Part shown: piece after piece, positions 9,070-18,400 of the stretch
Layout of the letters: every line of letters starts with the position of its first letter
Position numbering within the stretch: position 1 is the first letter of the stretch
NCBI RefSeq assembly: GCF_020099395.1
Contig: NZ_CP083590.1
Coordinates: forward strand, 3,658,001-3,722,000
From: Streptomyces mobaraensis
GTDB taxonomy: Bacteria; Actinomycetota; Actinomycetes; Streptomycetales; Streptomycetaceae
Reading direction: 5' to 3'
DNA length: 64,000 bases
Program-made: the position numbers and the translations under genes
Notes under the pieces: model-generated
The model's database searches: none
What the model was told of the DNA's origin: nothing
Seen by the model: only the letters and a program-made list of their open reading frames with translations

Positions 9070-9966
9070 ATGGGAACCGTGACTTCAGCTACCGAGCAGC
9101 CCGAGACCCCGGCCGCCGGCCGGACCGCCCCGATACCCCGGCTGATCGCCACCGATCTCGACGGCACCCTGCTGCGGGACGACAAGACGGTGTCCGAGCG
9201 GACCGTGGCCGCGCTGGCCGCCGCCGAGGCGGCCGGGATCGAGGTCTTCTTCGTCACCGGCCGCCCGGCACGCTGGATGGACGTCGCGAGCGCGCATGTG
9301 CACGGCCACGGCCTGGCGATCTGCGCGAACGGCGCCGCCGTCGTGGACCTCCGGGGCGGCGGGCGGTTCGTCGAGGTCAGACCGCTGGAACGGGCGGACG
9401 CCCTGGCCGTCGTGGAGCGGGTGCGCGCCGCCGTGCCCGGCACCTCGTTCGCCGTCGAGTCCACCACGGGCTTCCACTACGAGCCGGAGTACCCGCCGTA
9501 CCAGCTCGACCCGGACGCGACGGTCGGACCGGCGGAGGAGTTCCTGGCCGGGGACGCCGTCCCGCGTGCGGACGGGGAACCCCGCGGGCCCATCCTCAAG
9601 CTGCTCGCCCACCACCCGGAGCTCGCCCCCGACGCGTTCCTCGCCCTGGCCCGCACCGCGGCCGGCGAACACGGCTCGATCACCCGGTCCAGCCCCACCG
9701 CGCTGCTGGAGGTCAGCGGCCTCGGCGTCAGCAAGGCCAGCACCCTCGCCGGCTACTGCGCGGACCACGGCATCACACCCGAGGAAGTGGTGGCCTTCGG
9801 CGACATGCCCAACGACCTGGAGATGCTCGGCTGGGCCGGCACCTCCTACGCCATGGCCAACGCCCACCCCGAGGTCCTGGCCGCCACGACGCACCGGACC
9901 GCCGCCAACAACGAGGACGGAGTGGCGGCGGTGATCGAGCGGATCGTGCGGGTGGCGTGCCGCTGA
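9070..9966 (+). CDS. Cof-type HAD family phosphatase
   Basis: This 298-residue HAD hydrolase is of subfamily IIB (Cof type), acting on small phosphometabolites. Motif I is DLDGTLL with the nucleophile Asp, motif II is FFVTGRP, the motif III Lys lies in SKASTLAGY, and motif IV is GDMPNDLEM. The cap domain lies between motifs II and III. ATG 9070 is used; a GTG at 9079 in the same frame is an alternative, and neither has a clear ribosome binding site. A 10-bp hairpin overlapping the stop probably terminates the transcript. Confidence 0.9.
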   Translation: MGTVTSATEQPETPAAGRTAPIPRLIATDLDGTLLRDDKTVSERTVAALAAAEAAGIEVFFVTGRPARWMDVASAHVHGHGLAICANGAAVVDLRGGGRFVEVRPLERADALAVVERVRAAVPGTSFAVESTTGFHYEPEYPPYQLDPDATVGPAEEFLAGDAVPRADGEPRGPILKLLAHHPELAPDAFLALARTAAGEHGSITRSSPTALLEVSGLGVSKASTLAGYCADHGITPEEVVAFGDMPNDLEMLGWAGTSYAMANAHPEVLAATTHRTAANNEDGVAAVIERIVRVACR

Positions 9967-9987
9967 GCGCCGTACTCGGCGCTCAGC
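9962..9987 (+). terminator. Hairpin terminator of the HAD gene
   Basis: GCTGAGCGCC and GGCGCTCAGC form a perfect 10-bp stem with the 6-nt loop GTACTC. The stem includes the stop codon of the HAD gene. No T-tract follows, as is common for Streptomyces terminators. Confidence 0.65.
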
Positions 9988-10044
9988 GGTCAGTGCGTGC
10001 CGGTCAGTGCGTGCCGGTCAGTGCCTGCCGGTTCAGTGCCTGCC
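9988..10044. repeat. 14-15 bp tandem repeat between convergent genes
   Basis: Four consecutive units of GGTCAGTGCGTGCC (the last two with CCTGCC and one extra T) fill the gap between the HAD terminator and the metallopeptidase stop. A partial fifth unit, GGTCAGTACC, runs into that stop. It looks like a slippage-derived minisatellite. Confidence 0.75.
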
Positions 10045-10046
10045 GG

Positions 10047-11777
10047 TCAGTACCAGATGGTGTGCTTCCAGATGATGTCGCGGGCCGTCGCGCCCGTGTC
10101 CAGGCCGTAGGCCGGCCGGTCGGTGACGAAGTACTCGCGGAAGCTGGACTGCGTGTCCCGGGACATCATGGTGTTGCTCTTCGTCCAGCCGCCGTCCACC
10201 TGGGACCACAGGTCGACCAGCGTGGTCGCGACGCGCGCCTCGCAGGCGTCGCCCGCGTCGATGCCGCGGGTGGAGCGGTCGTTGGCGAGGTCCAGCGACG
10301 CGCCGTTGCCCCAGTAATAGGTGGTGTCGCCGAAGGTGTGGAACGCCACCGCGTTGGCGTAGCCCTCGGTCCAGGCGCAGCTGGTGGAGGAGGTGCGGTC
10401 GACGTAGTGGGGCGAGCAGTTGCTCACCCGCGGCCACCAGCCCCGGTAGAGCTTGCCCTGGAGGGCGTGGCCCGCCTCGTGGACAGTGGTGTGCTCGGAG
10501 TCCGGGTCGTTGTCCGCGAGGTGGATCTTGTCCTCGCCGCCGTTCCAGTACGTGCCGTCGGTGGAGCCGGGGTACCACTGAACGGTGATCGGGGAGCAGC
10601 GGCCGCCCTGCTCACTGGAGGCCCAGCAGTCGGTCGTGGAACCGCGGTTCCACCAGAGCTTGTTGAGCGTGTCCAGGACGTGCCACGCCCGGCTCTGCCC
10701 GGCGTTGGCGTACACGGTGCCAAGGCTGGTGCTGCCCGAGATGTTGTTCAGCGCGTACGAAGAGGTCGCGTAGAGACCGCCGTTGGCGTCCACGACCGAC
10801 CACATCCGACCGGCCTGCGTCCGGAACTCCACCCAGGCGGCCGAGGTGACGGAGGTGCTCGGGGTGTAGCAGAGGTTGAACTTGCCGTCGCCGTTGCCGG
10901 TCATCCCCGTGGCCAGCTGGCGCGTGGCGCCGCCGGCGGTCGGCTTGCCCCACAGGATGACGTTGGCGTTGCTGACCGGCTCGTCCCGGTTGGCCTTGGC
11001 GTTCCAGCTGCCGCCCTCGGCGGACTGGAAGCGGTTCCGGAAGGTGCCGCCGACGCAGACCTGGGCCCGCGCGGACGGGGTGGGGGCGGCCGAGGAACGG
11101 GCGGGAGCGGGGGACTTCGGGGCGGCCTGGCGCGGCTTGCGGGTACCGGCCCCGGGACTGGTGACCTTGGCCGCGCGCCCCTTGGAGACCGTGACGCCCT
11201 TGCCGGTGGAGCCCTTGGCGGCGCCGACGGTCAGCTCGACCGAGTCGTGTCCGGAGCGGCGCGGGTCCGGATGGTCGATGTCGCTGATGTCCGCCTGGAT
11301 CTGGGCGGGTCCGGCGGCGACGGCCTTGACCTTGAGCTTCACGGTGCGGGTGCCGGGGGCCAGGGCGAGCTTCCGGCCGGTGCGCTGGCCGAAGGCGTCC
11401 GCGGTGGGGGTGGCGAGACCGGCATCCTTGTCGGATATTCGCAGGCCGGGCGGTAGTTGGACGGACAGCCCGGCGTTCTTGACGCTCGTCTGCGCCGTGA
11501 CGTCCACGGTGAGGGTGGCCTGCTCGCCGACGGCCGGCAGGTGGTCGAGGGCGGCCGTCACGCCGAGGCAACTGAACGGTGTCTCCGCGCGGTTGTCCGC
11601 GGAGCGGATGGTGCAGGTGCCGCTGGGGGCGGCGGCCGAGCGGGCCTCGGTACGCGCGGCATCCGAGGCGAACGCGGACGGTACGACGGCGGCGGCCACC
11701 AGGCAAGCGCCGACGCCTGCCAGAGCGGTCAGCGGGACGGGTCTCAGGACACGTCTCTTGGCCCGTTTTCCGGACAT
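10047..11777 (-). CDS. Secreted putative zinc metallopeptidase with HEAGH motif
   Basis: This 576-residue exported protein has a basic twin-Arg-free leader KRAKRRVLR and a hydrophobic core [17 protein letters not shown], with probable cleavage near residue 38 (AFAS). Residues 40-185 form a beta-rich domain similar to bacterial Ig-like modules. A Ser/Pro/Ala linker covers 200-240. The C-terminal part carries HEAGH (433-437) and a downstream Glu in [12 protein letters not shown] (E471), resembling gluzincin zinc sites. Six or more Cys suggest extracellular disulphides. ATG 11777 follows GGAAAGG. The substrate is unknown; a named peptidase family is not assigned. Confidence 0.8.
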   Translation of the reverse strand: MSGKRAKRRVLRPVPLTALAGVGACLVAAAVVPSAFASDAARTEARSAAAPSGTCTIRSADNRAETPFSCLGVTAALDHLPAVGEQATLTVDVTAQTSVKNAGLSVQLPPGLRISDKDAGLATPTADAFGQRTGRKLALAPGTRTVKLKVKAVAAGPAQIQADISDIDHPDPRRSGHDSVELTVGAAKGSTGKGVTVSKGRAAKVTSPGAGTRKPRQAAPKSPAPARSSAAPTPSARAQVCVGGTFRNRFQSAEGGSWNAKANRDEPVSNANVILWGKPTAGGATRQLATGMTGNGDGKFNLCYTPSTSVTSAAWVEFRTQAGRMWSVVDANGGLYATSSYALNNISGSTSLGTVYANAGQSRAWHVLDTLNKLWWNRGSTTDCWASSEQGGRCSPITVQWYPGSTDGTYWNGGEDKIHLADNDPDSEHTTVHEAGHALQGKLYRGWWPRVSNCSPHYVDRTSSTSCAWTEGYANAVAFHTFGDTTYYWGNGASLDLANDRSTRGIDAGDACEARVATTLVDLWSQVDGGWTKSNTMMSRDTQSSFREYFVTDRPAYGLDTGATARDIIWKHTIWY

Positions 11778-11941
11778 GAGCAAACCTTTCCGCGGCGTGC
11801 GCTGTCCGGTTCCGGCCGATCGGTTCCGGGCCACGCGAGCGCCGCTGTGGGGGAGTTGCGCACTGCCCCCCGGGGTGCGGGCGTGGTCGTCCGACGAGGG
11901 GACCACTGGCCAAAGCAGCACTCTGGGTGACAGCGGTCGGA

Positions 11942-11969
11942 ACCATACACCATGGTCTGAGCATGGCAA
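11942..11969 (-). promoter_or_regulatory. Candidate promoter of the secreted metallopeptidase gene
   Basis: On the minus strand, TTGCCA (11969-11964) and TATGGT (11947-11942) are separated by 16 bp in a locally AT-rich stretch. This would give a leader of about 155 nt before ATG 11777. The remaining sequence to 12145 shows no gene. Confidence 0.4.
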
Positions 11970-12149
11970 TGTGATAAGCGGAGGTTGATTTTCGGCCCCA
12001 ATCAGGGCCGTGAGCAGGTAGTTTGACGTTGCGTCGGGTGACTTGCGCCGACGAATGCACATCGCGGGACATCGCCCGCACCACGGGGTCTGACTACGGT
12101 TGGTGACTGCCGGTCTACGGGTGGGGCGGTGCCGCCTTCGGCGGAGGGA

Positions 12150-12319
12150 TGCCCCGGTCCCTCCCTTTCACCGTTTCTTGCGGGGGCCAGCCCCCGCACC
12201 CCCGAAGCGCGCTGCGCGCGCTGTCCTCAAACGCCGGACAGGCTGAATATCAGCCTGTCCGGCGTTTGAGGACGAGCGGCGAAGCCGCGAAAAGCGGGGT
12301 CTGGGGCGCAGCCCCAGGA
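12150..12319. repeat. Composite Streptomyces intergenic repeat, copy 1
   Basis: A palindromic element built from several hairpins. The core is a perfect 23-bp inverted repeat (12223-12245 and 12251-12273) with loop AATAT, containing the genus-typical GGCGTTTGAGGAC. It is flanked by GGGGGC-CAG-CCCCC and CTGGGG-CGCAG-CCCCAG mini-hairpins and a GGTCCCTCCCTTTC segment. Copy 2 at 24911-25103 has the same modules in opposite orientation. It follows the stop of the M23 gene, so it may act as a terminator there. Confidence 0.85.
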
Positions 12320-12365
12320 AACGGCGAATGGGGGCTCCCCCTCTGGGGGAGGGACCGGGGCACCC

Positions 12366-13532
12366 TCAGACCCCGACCCCCCGCCGCCGCAACCACTCCA
12401 CCGGATCCACCGCGGACCCGAACTCCGGCGTCGTCCGCACCTCGAAGTGCAGGTGGGGCCCGGTGGAGTTGCCCGTCGTCCCCGACAGCCCGATCCACTC
12501 CCCCGGCCGCACCCGCCGCCCCGGCGCCACGAACGGCGCGGCCAGGTGCGCGTACTGCGAGTACCAGCCCCCCGGGTGCCGGATGACCATGCTGATGCCG
12601 AAAGCGCCGCCGCAGCCGGCGGACACCACCGTGCCCGGCCCGACCGAGCGCACGGGTGTGCCGGTGGGCACGGCGAAGTCCTGGCCGGTGTGCGTTCCCG
12701 ACCAGTTCGCGCCGGAGCCGCCGTAGCCGGCGGAGAGCCGGTAGCCGAGTACCGGGCGCGTCCAGCCGTGGCGGGAGGGGTCGCCGTCCGGCCGTTCGCC
12801 GTCGTCCGGTTCGAGCGCGTCGCGGTCGGCCGTCCGGCAGCGGCCTTCGGCGACCTCAGCGGCGGCGAGCGCGTCGAGCCGGCCGCGGGCCTCGGTCAGC
12901 CGGTCGGCCATGGCGTCGAGGGTGGTCCGCATGTGGGCGGCGTCCCGGTCCAGCGCCTGCCAGGCCAGCGCCGTCTCCCGCGCCTCGGCGGCGAGGGCCC
13001 GGCTGCGGTCGTCGGTCTCGCCGAGCCGCCGGGCGAGCCATTCGCGGCGTCCGGTGTCGTCCTCCTGGACGGAGAGCAGTTCCAGCGGGTCGTCCAGCAG
13101 CCGGGTGCTCTCCCGTGCGGTGAAACCGCCGGTGCGGTACTGCGCCCGGGCGGCGGCGCCCGCGTCCTCCCGCAGCACCCCGGAGACGAACCGGAGGCCG
13201 TTCAGCCGTTCCGCGAGCCGGTCCACCTCCCGCCGCCGCTCCCGCGCGGCCGGCTCCGTGCGCTCGTAACGCTCCCTGACCCGGGCTTCCTCCCTGGTCA
13301 GCCGGTACACGTCCGAAGTGGCGCGGGCGAGCCGGCCCGGGGCCGCGTAGGAGTCGGGCGGCCGGGAGCCGAGCACGGGCGACACCGTGACGGCCAGCGC
13401 GCAGAGGATCAGGCAGCCGTCACGGCGGAGCCGGCGCCCGGCGCGGCGCGGGCGCGGCCGTCCGCCGTCGCCACCGCGGATGCCGAACGGCTGCCGGCCG
13501 CCGCCGGTATGGGAACGCTGAAGTCGCCGCAT
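12366..13532 (-). CDS. Secreted M23 family metallopeptidase (LytM type)
   Basis: This 388-residue cell-wall hydrolase or its activator has a basic N-terminus, then a signal/anchor segment CLILCALAVTVSPVLG at about 40-55. Residues 70-225 form a long coiled coil rich in Arg, Glu and Ala. The C-terminal peptidase domain has zinc-site residues H281-TGQ-D285, H329 (YAHL) and H360-L-H362 (HLHFE), so it looks catalytically complete and able to cut peptidoglycan cross-links. ATG 13532 has no clear ribosome binding site. It lies 151 bp downstream of the kinase gene on the same strand. Confidence 0.88.
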   Translation of the reverse strand: MRRLQRSHTGGGRQPFGIRGGDGGRPRPRRAGRRLRRDGCLILCALAVTVSPVLGSRPPDSYAAPGRLARATSDVYRLTREEARVRERYERTEPAARERRREVDRLAERLNGLRFVSGVLREDAGAAARAQYRTGGFTARESTRLLDDPLELLSVQEDDTGRREWLARRLGETDDRSRALAAEARETALAWQALDRDAAHMRTTLDAMADRLTEARGRLDALAAAEVAEGRCRTADRDALEPDDGERPDGDPSRHGWTRPVLGYRLSAGYGGSGANWSGTHTGQDFAVPTGTPVRSVGPGTVVSAGCGGAFGISMVIRHPGGWYSQYAHLAAPFVAPGRRVRPGEWIGLSGTTGNSTGPHLHFEVRTTPEFGSAVDPVEWLRRRGVGV

Positions 13533-13683
13533 GGACGCGATCGTGACCCGGGATCCGGTACCTCCGCTTCCGCAGGGGGACCGTTCAGGCGACGCCCGGA
13601 CGGACCCGGGGATCCCGTACGGCGGACACCGCGGACCCCACTCGCCGCCCCCTCAAAACGGGCCCCACCCCACCGCCCCCTCC

Positions 13684-15489
13684 CTAAAGCGGCGCCTCCC
13701 ACACCACCCGCGTCCCCCCGCCCGCCTCCCCCAGCCCCGGCCCGCACACGCACGAGCCCCCCAGTGACTCCGCCCGCTTGGCGAGGTTGCGCAGGCCGCT
13801 GCGCCGGCCGCCCTTCGGGAGGCCGATGCCGTCGTCGGCGACGGTGAGGCGGACGGCGTCGCGGCCGTCCGGCAGCCGGGCCGTCACGTCGACGACGACC
13901 TCGATCCGCGAGGCGTGCGCGTGCCGGAAGGCGTTGGACAGCGCTTCCCGCAGCGCGGCGATGAGGTTCTTGCCCGTACCCTCGCCGACCAGCGCGTCCA
14001 CCGGGCCGACGAAGTTCACGGACGGCTGGAAGCCCAGCGGGACGGCGGCCGTGCCGATCTCCCGCAGGACGCGGGTCCGCAGCCCGGCGGGCGCCTCGGC
14101 CGGGCCCTGCTGGAGGGCGAAGATCGCCGTCCGGATCTCCTGAATGGTCCGGTCCAGTTCGTCCACGGCCTGCCCCACGGTCGTCCGCACCTCCGGCACC
14201 ACGGCCCTGCGCTGCGCGCTCTCCAGCAGCAGGCCGGTGGCGAACAGCCGCTGGATGACGAGGTCGTGCAGGTCGCGGGCGATCCGGTCGCGGTCCTCGT
14301 AGACCGCGAGCCGCTCCCGGTCGCGCTGTGCCTCGGCCAGGACGAGCGCGAGCGCGGCCTGGGCGGCGAACTGGGCGGCCAGGGTGCGTTCGGTGGCCGT
14401 GTACCGCCGGGCGCCCCGGCGGCGCGGGATGGCCAGGGTGCCGAGCACCCGCCCGCCGCTGCGCAGCGGCAGCAGCATGCTCGGGCCGAAGCGCGGCGCC
14501 ACCGCCGTGATCATGCGGGGGTCGGTGGCGGAGTCGTCGATGAACACCGGTTCCCCGGCGAGGAGCTGGGACACCACAGGGCTATGCGGCGGCATCACCG
14601 TCCCCATCAGCCCCGTCGGATCGTCGGCGGAGACGACCACTATCTCCAGCCCGCCCTCGCCGTCGGGCAGCAGCACGATCCCCGCGTCCGCCTCCGCGAG
14701 CCGGCGGGCCTGTTCGGCGACGACGGCGAGGGCGTCCTCGGCGTCGCCGCCGGAGAGCAGCGCGGTGGTGACGGCGACCGAGCCGTCGATCCAGCGCATC
14801 CGCTGCCGGCCCTGTTCGTACACCCGCGCGTTCCCGATCGCGATGCCCGCCTCCGTGGCGAGGATCTTCACCATGTGCAGGTCGGCGACGCCGAACGCGC
14901 CGCCGCCGAGCTTCCCGGCCAGGTAGAGGTTGCCGAACACCTCGCCCTGCACCCGGATCGGGACGGCGAGGACGTCGCCCGGCACACCCTCCGGAACGCC
15001 TTCCGCCGTACGACGGCCCGCGTGGCGCAGCAGGGCGTCGAGCACCTCGCGGTCGGCGGAGGGTTCGCCGCCGCGAACGTCCTGATCGGCGGTGTCCGCG
15101 TCGGGGACGCCGTAGGTGACGAAGTCGGCCAGGCCCTCGCCGGACGGGTCGGCCGCGCCGTTGACGGCGATGGCCGCGTAACGGGCGCCGGCGAGTTCGG
15201 CGGCCGTCCGGGCGATCCGGTCGAGGGTGGAGTGCAGCTCCAGGCCCGTGCCCACCGACCGCATGGCCTCCAGCAGCTGCGGGACCCGGCCGGTGAGCTC
15301 GGTGGACATGCCCTGGAGGCCGCGGGTGGCCTCCGTGGCGACGGCCACCGGGTCCATCGGCCCGAAGGGCGGGGCCGGGGGCGGGGTGGGCGTCGGGGTG
15401 CCGAGGGGTTCCTCGGTGGCGGGGTCCTCGGCGGGACCCCCGGCAAGGTCCTCGATGGGGTCCTCGGCGGAATCCTCGGTGGCGGGCAT
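13684..15489 (-). CDS. GAF-GAF sensor histidine kinase (DevS/NarL type)
   Basis: This 601-residue cytosolic kinase has an acidic Pro-rich N-terminus (1-60), then GAF domains at about 85-220 and 235-385. A HisKA_3 dimerisation helix carries the phospho-acceptor H408 in ARDLHDLVIQRLF. A HATPase domain spans about 480-600 (N box EALSNAFRHAH, G box DDGIGLP). This is the DosS/DevS layout, in which the GAF domain senses oxygen or redox through heme, but a heme ligand cannot be confirmed by eye. It starts 9 bp after cydCD, so it is the last gene of the cyd operon. No response regulator gene adjoins it. Confidence 0.9.
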   Translation of the reverse strand: MPATEDSAEDPIEDLAGGPAEDPATEEPLGTPTPTPPPAPPFGPMDPVAVATEATRGLQGMSTELTGRVPQLLEAMRSVGTGLELHSTLDRIARTAAELAGARYAAIAVNGAADPSGEGLADFVTYGVPDADTADQDVRGGEPSADREVLDALLRHAGRRTAEGVPEGVPGDVLAVPIRVQGEVFGNLYLAGKLGGGAFGVADLHMVKILATEAGIAIGNARVYEQGRQRMRWIDGSVAVTTALLSGGDAEDALAVVAEQARRLAEADAGIVLLPDGEGGLEIVVVSADDPTGLMGTVMPPHSPVVSQLLAGEPVFIDDSATDPRMITAVAPRFGPSMLLPLRSGGRVLGTLAIPRRRGARRYTATERTLAAQFAAQAALALVLAEAQRDRERLAVYEDRDRIARDLHDLVIQRLFATGLLLESAQRRAVVPEVRTTVGQAVDELDRTIQEIRTAIFALQQGPAEAPAGLRTRVLREIGTAAVPLGFQPSVNFVGPVDALVGEGTGKNLIAALREALSNAFRHAHASRIEVVVDVTARLPDGRDAVRLTVADDGIGLPKGGRRSGLRNLAKRAESLGGSCVCGPGLGEAGGGTRVVWEAPL

Positions 15490-15498
15490 AGGCAGAGC

Positions 15499-18400
15499 CT
15501 AATAAGTACCTTTTGCCAGAGAAAGCGGCGGATGCACCATGTCGTGCTCGGCCCGTTCCCGCTCCAGCATCGAACGGAACGTTCCGTCCGCCTCCGCCAG
15601 TTCCCGGTACCCGCCCCGCTCCACGATCCGGCCGCCGTCCAGGACGATCACCTCGTCCACCGCCTCCAGCCCCGCCAGCCGGTGTGTGATCAGCACCGTG
15701 GTCCGGCCCTCCGTCGCCGCCAGCAGGTCCGCGGTGAGCGCGTCGGCCGTCTCCAGATCGAGGTGCTCGGCCGGCTCGTCCAGTACCAGCACGGGGAAGT
15801 CGGCGAGCAGCGCCCGGGCCAGCGCCAGCCGCTGCCGCTGTCCGCCGGAGAGCCGGGCACCGTGCTCGCCGACCGGCGTGTCGAGCCCCTGAGGCAGGGA
15901 GTCCACCCACTCCAGCAGGCGCGCGTCGGCCAGCGCCCGGCGCAGGTGTGCGTCGCTCGCGCCGGGGCGCGCGAGGCGCAGATTCTCGCGGAGGGAGCTG
16001 TCGAAGAGGTGCGCGTCCTGGGCGCACAACCCCACCAGCCGCCGCACCCCGTCGCCGTCCATCCGCGACGCGTCCCGGCCCGCGAGGGTGTACGTGCCGC
16101 CGTCGGTGTCCAGGAAGCGCAGCAGCACCTGGGCGAGCGTCGTCTTGCCCGCCCCCGACCGGCCGACGACGGCCACCCGCCGCCCGGCGGTCAGCTCCAG
16201 GTCGACGCCCCGCAGCGCGGGGGCGGCGCTGCCGGGGTACGCCGCGGTGAGCCCGGTCAGCCGCAGCGGGAAGGGGGACGGAGGGGCCGGTTCCGTACCG
16301 TCCCGTACGGGTTCCGGCGCGTCCAGCACCTCGTACACCCGCTCCGCCGACCGGCGGACGCGCTGCCGGTGCTGTACGGCGAGCGGCAGCCCCGTCACCG
16401 CCTCGAACGCGGCGAGCGGCAGCAACACGACGACGGCCAGCCGGACGCCGTCCAGCCGCCCGTCGTGCACGGCCGCGACACCCGCCCAGGCCGCGCCCGC
16501 CACGGTGAGGCCGCAGGCCAGGGCCGTCAGGCCGGCGCCGAGCGCGGTGGCGGCGGAGGCCCGGCGGGCGATGCCCGTGAGGACGCCGTCCGCCCGGCGC
16601 AGCCGCGCCAGCCGGGCGGGCAGGGCGCCCGCGACCGTCAGTTCGGCCGTACCGGCCAGCAGGTCGACCACGTGCGCGGACAGCTCTCCGCGCGCCGGCG
16701 CCAGCCGCCGCTCCGCGCGGCGCGCCACGGCGGCCGACAGCAGCGGCACGGCGGCCCCCGCGGTCAGCAGGCCGACGGCGAGCACCGCGCCCGCCTCCGG
16801 CAGCAGCCAGGCGGTGAGGCCCACGGAGGCCGCTCCGACGAGGACGGCCGAGCCGAGGGGCAGCAGCCAGCGCAGGAAGTAGTCCTGGAGCGCGTCCACG
16901 TCGGAGACCAGCCGGGACAGCAGATCGCCGCGGCGGACGTCCCGCAGCCCGGCGGGGGCCAGCCGCTCCAGCCGCCGGTAGACGGAGACCCGCAGGCCGG
17001 CGAGGGCGCGCAGCACGGCGTCGTGCGAGACCAGGCGCTCCGCGTAGCGGAAGACGGAACGGCCGATGCCGAAGGTGCGGGTCGCGGTGACGGCGACCAT
17101 CAGGTAGAGGACGGGCGGCTGTTGGGAGGCGCGCGAGATCAGCCAGCCGGAGACCGCCATCAGGCCGGTCGCGCTGCCGAGGGCCAGGCTGCCGAGGAGC
17201 AGGGCGAGGAGGAAGCGGGACCGGAAAGGGCGGCCTTCGGCGCGGACTCGGGCGAGGGGGGAGGGGGTTGAGGCGCCGGCCGGGGTGGGGGCCGAGGGCT
17301 GGGGCGGGGACGCGGTAGGGGCTGCGGCAGCGGAGGTGGCGGTCCGAAGCGGGAGCGGGAGCGGGAGCGGGAGCGGGAGCGGAGAAACGTTCTCGGCCGG
17401 CTCCTCGCGGACGGTCGAGCCCTCGCGGATGGTCGAGCCGTTGCAGACGGCCGACCCCTCGCGGAGGGTCGAACCGTCGTAGACAGCCGAGCCCTCGTGA
17501 ACGGCCGATCCCCTCTGCGCCACCGAGCCCTCCCGCCCGACGCGCCTCGCGACCTCCCCCTCCGCGTCGTCGCGCTCCGCGCCATCGCGTTCCAGCCGCA
17601 CCACCCGGTCCGCCACCGCCAGCAGCGCGGGCCGGTGGACGACCAGGAGCACGGTCCGGCCGGTGGCGAGGCGGCGGACGGCCTCGACGACGGCCGCCTC
17701 CGTCTCGCCGTCGAGGTTGGCGGTCGGCTCGTCGAGGAGCAGGACGGGCCGGTCGGCGAGGAACGCCCGTGCCAGCGCGAGGCGTTGGCGCTGACCGGCC
17801 GACAGACCGGCACCGTCCTCACCGAGGCGAGTGTCAGTGCCGTGGTGCAGCATGGAGACGAAGTCGAGGGCACCGGCCGCACGGAGTGCTTCGCGCACCT
17901 GTGCGTCGGTGGCGTCCGGCCGCGCCAGCCGGACGTTCTCGGCGACCGTGCCGGCGAAGAGATGAGGCCGTTGCGGGACCCAGGCCACCTGGTCCCGCCA
18001 GCTTTCGGGGGAGAGCGATGACAGATCCGTACCGCCGACCGACACCCGCCCGCTCGTGGGGCGCGCGAAGCCGAGGAGCACGTTCAGCAGAGTCGACTTG
18101 CCGACGCCGCTGGGGCCCGTCAGGGCCACCGTCTCCCCGGGCCGCACCTCGAACGAGGTCTCGGCCAGGGAGGGCCGTTCCCGGCCGGGGTGCCGGACCA
18201 CCAGCCGGTCGACGGTGAGCACGGCGCCGCGGGCGTCGGGCGCCGGGCGGGTGCCCGCCGCGGGCGGCGCGGTCTCCAGGACGGCGAAGACCCGGTCCGC
18301 GGCGGCCAGGCCCTCCGCCGCCGCGTGGTAGTGGGTGCCCACCTGGCGCAGCGGGAGGTACGCCTCGGGGGCGAGGACGAGCACCAACAGACCGGTGTAG

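Noticed and set aside
13915..17271. An 1118-codon open frame on the + strand
   Set aside because: It lies opposite the sensor kinase and cydCD, is Arg/Gly/Gln-rich and has no domain; it is an antisense shadow caused by high GC.
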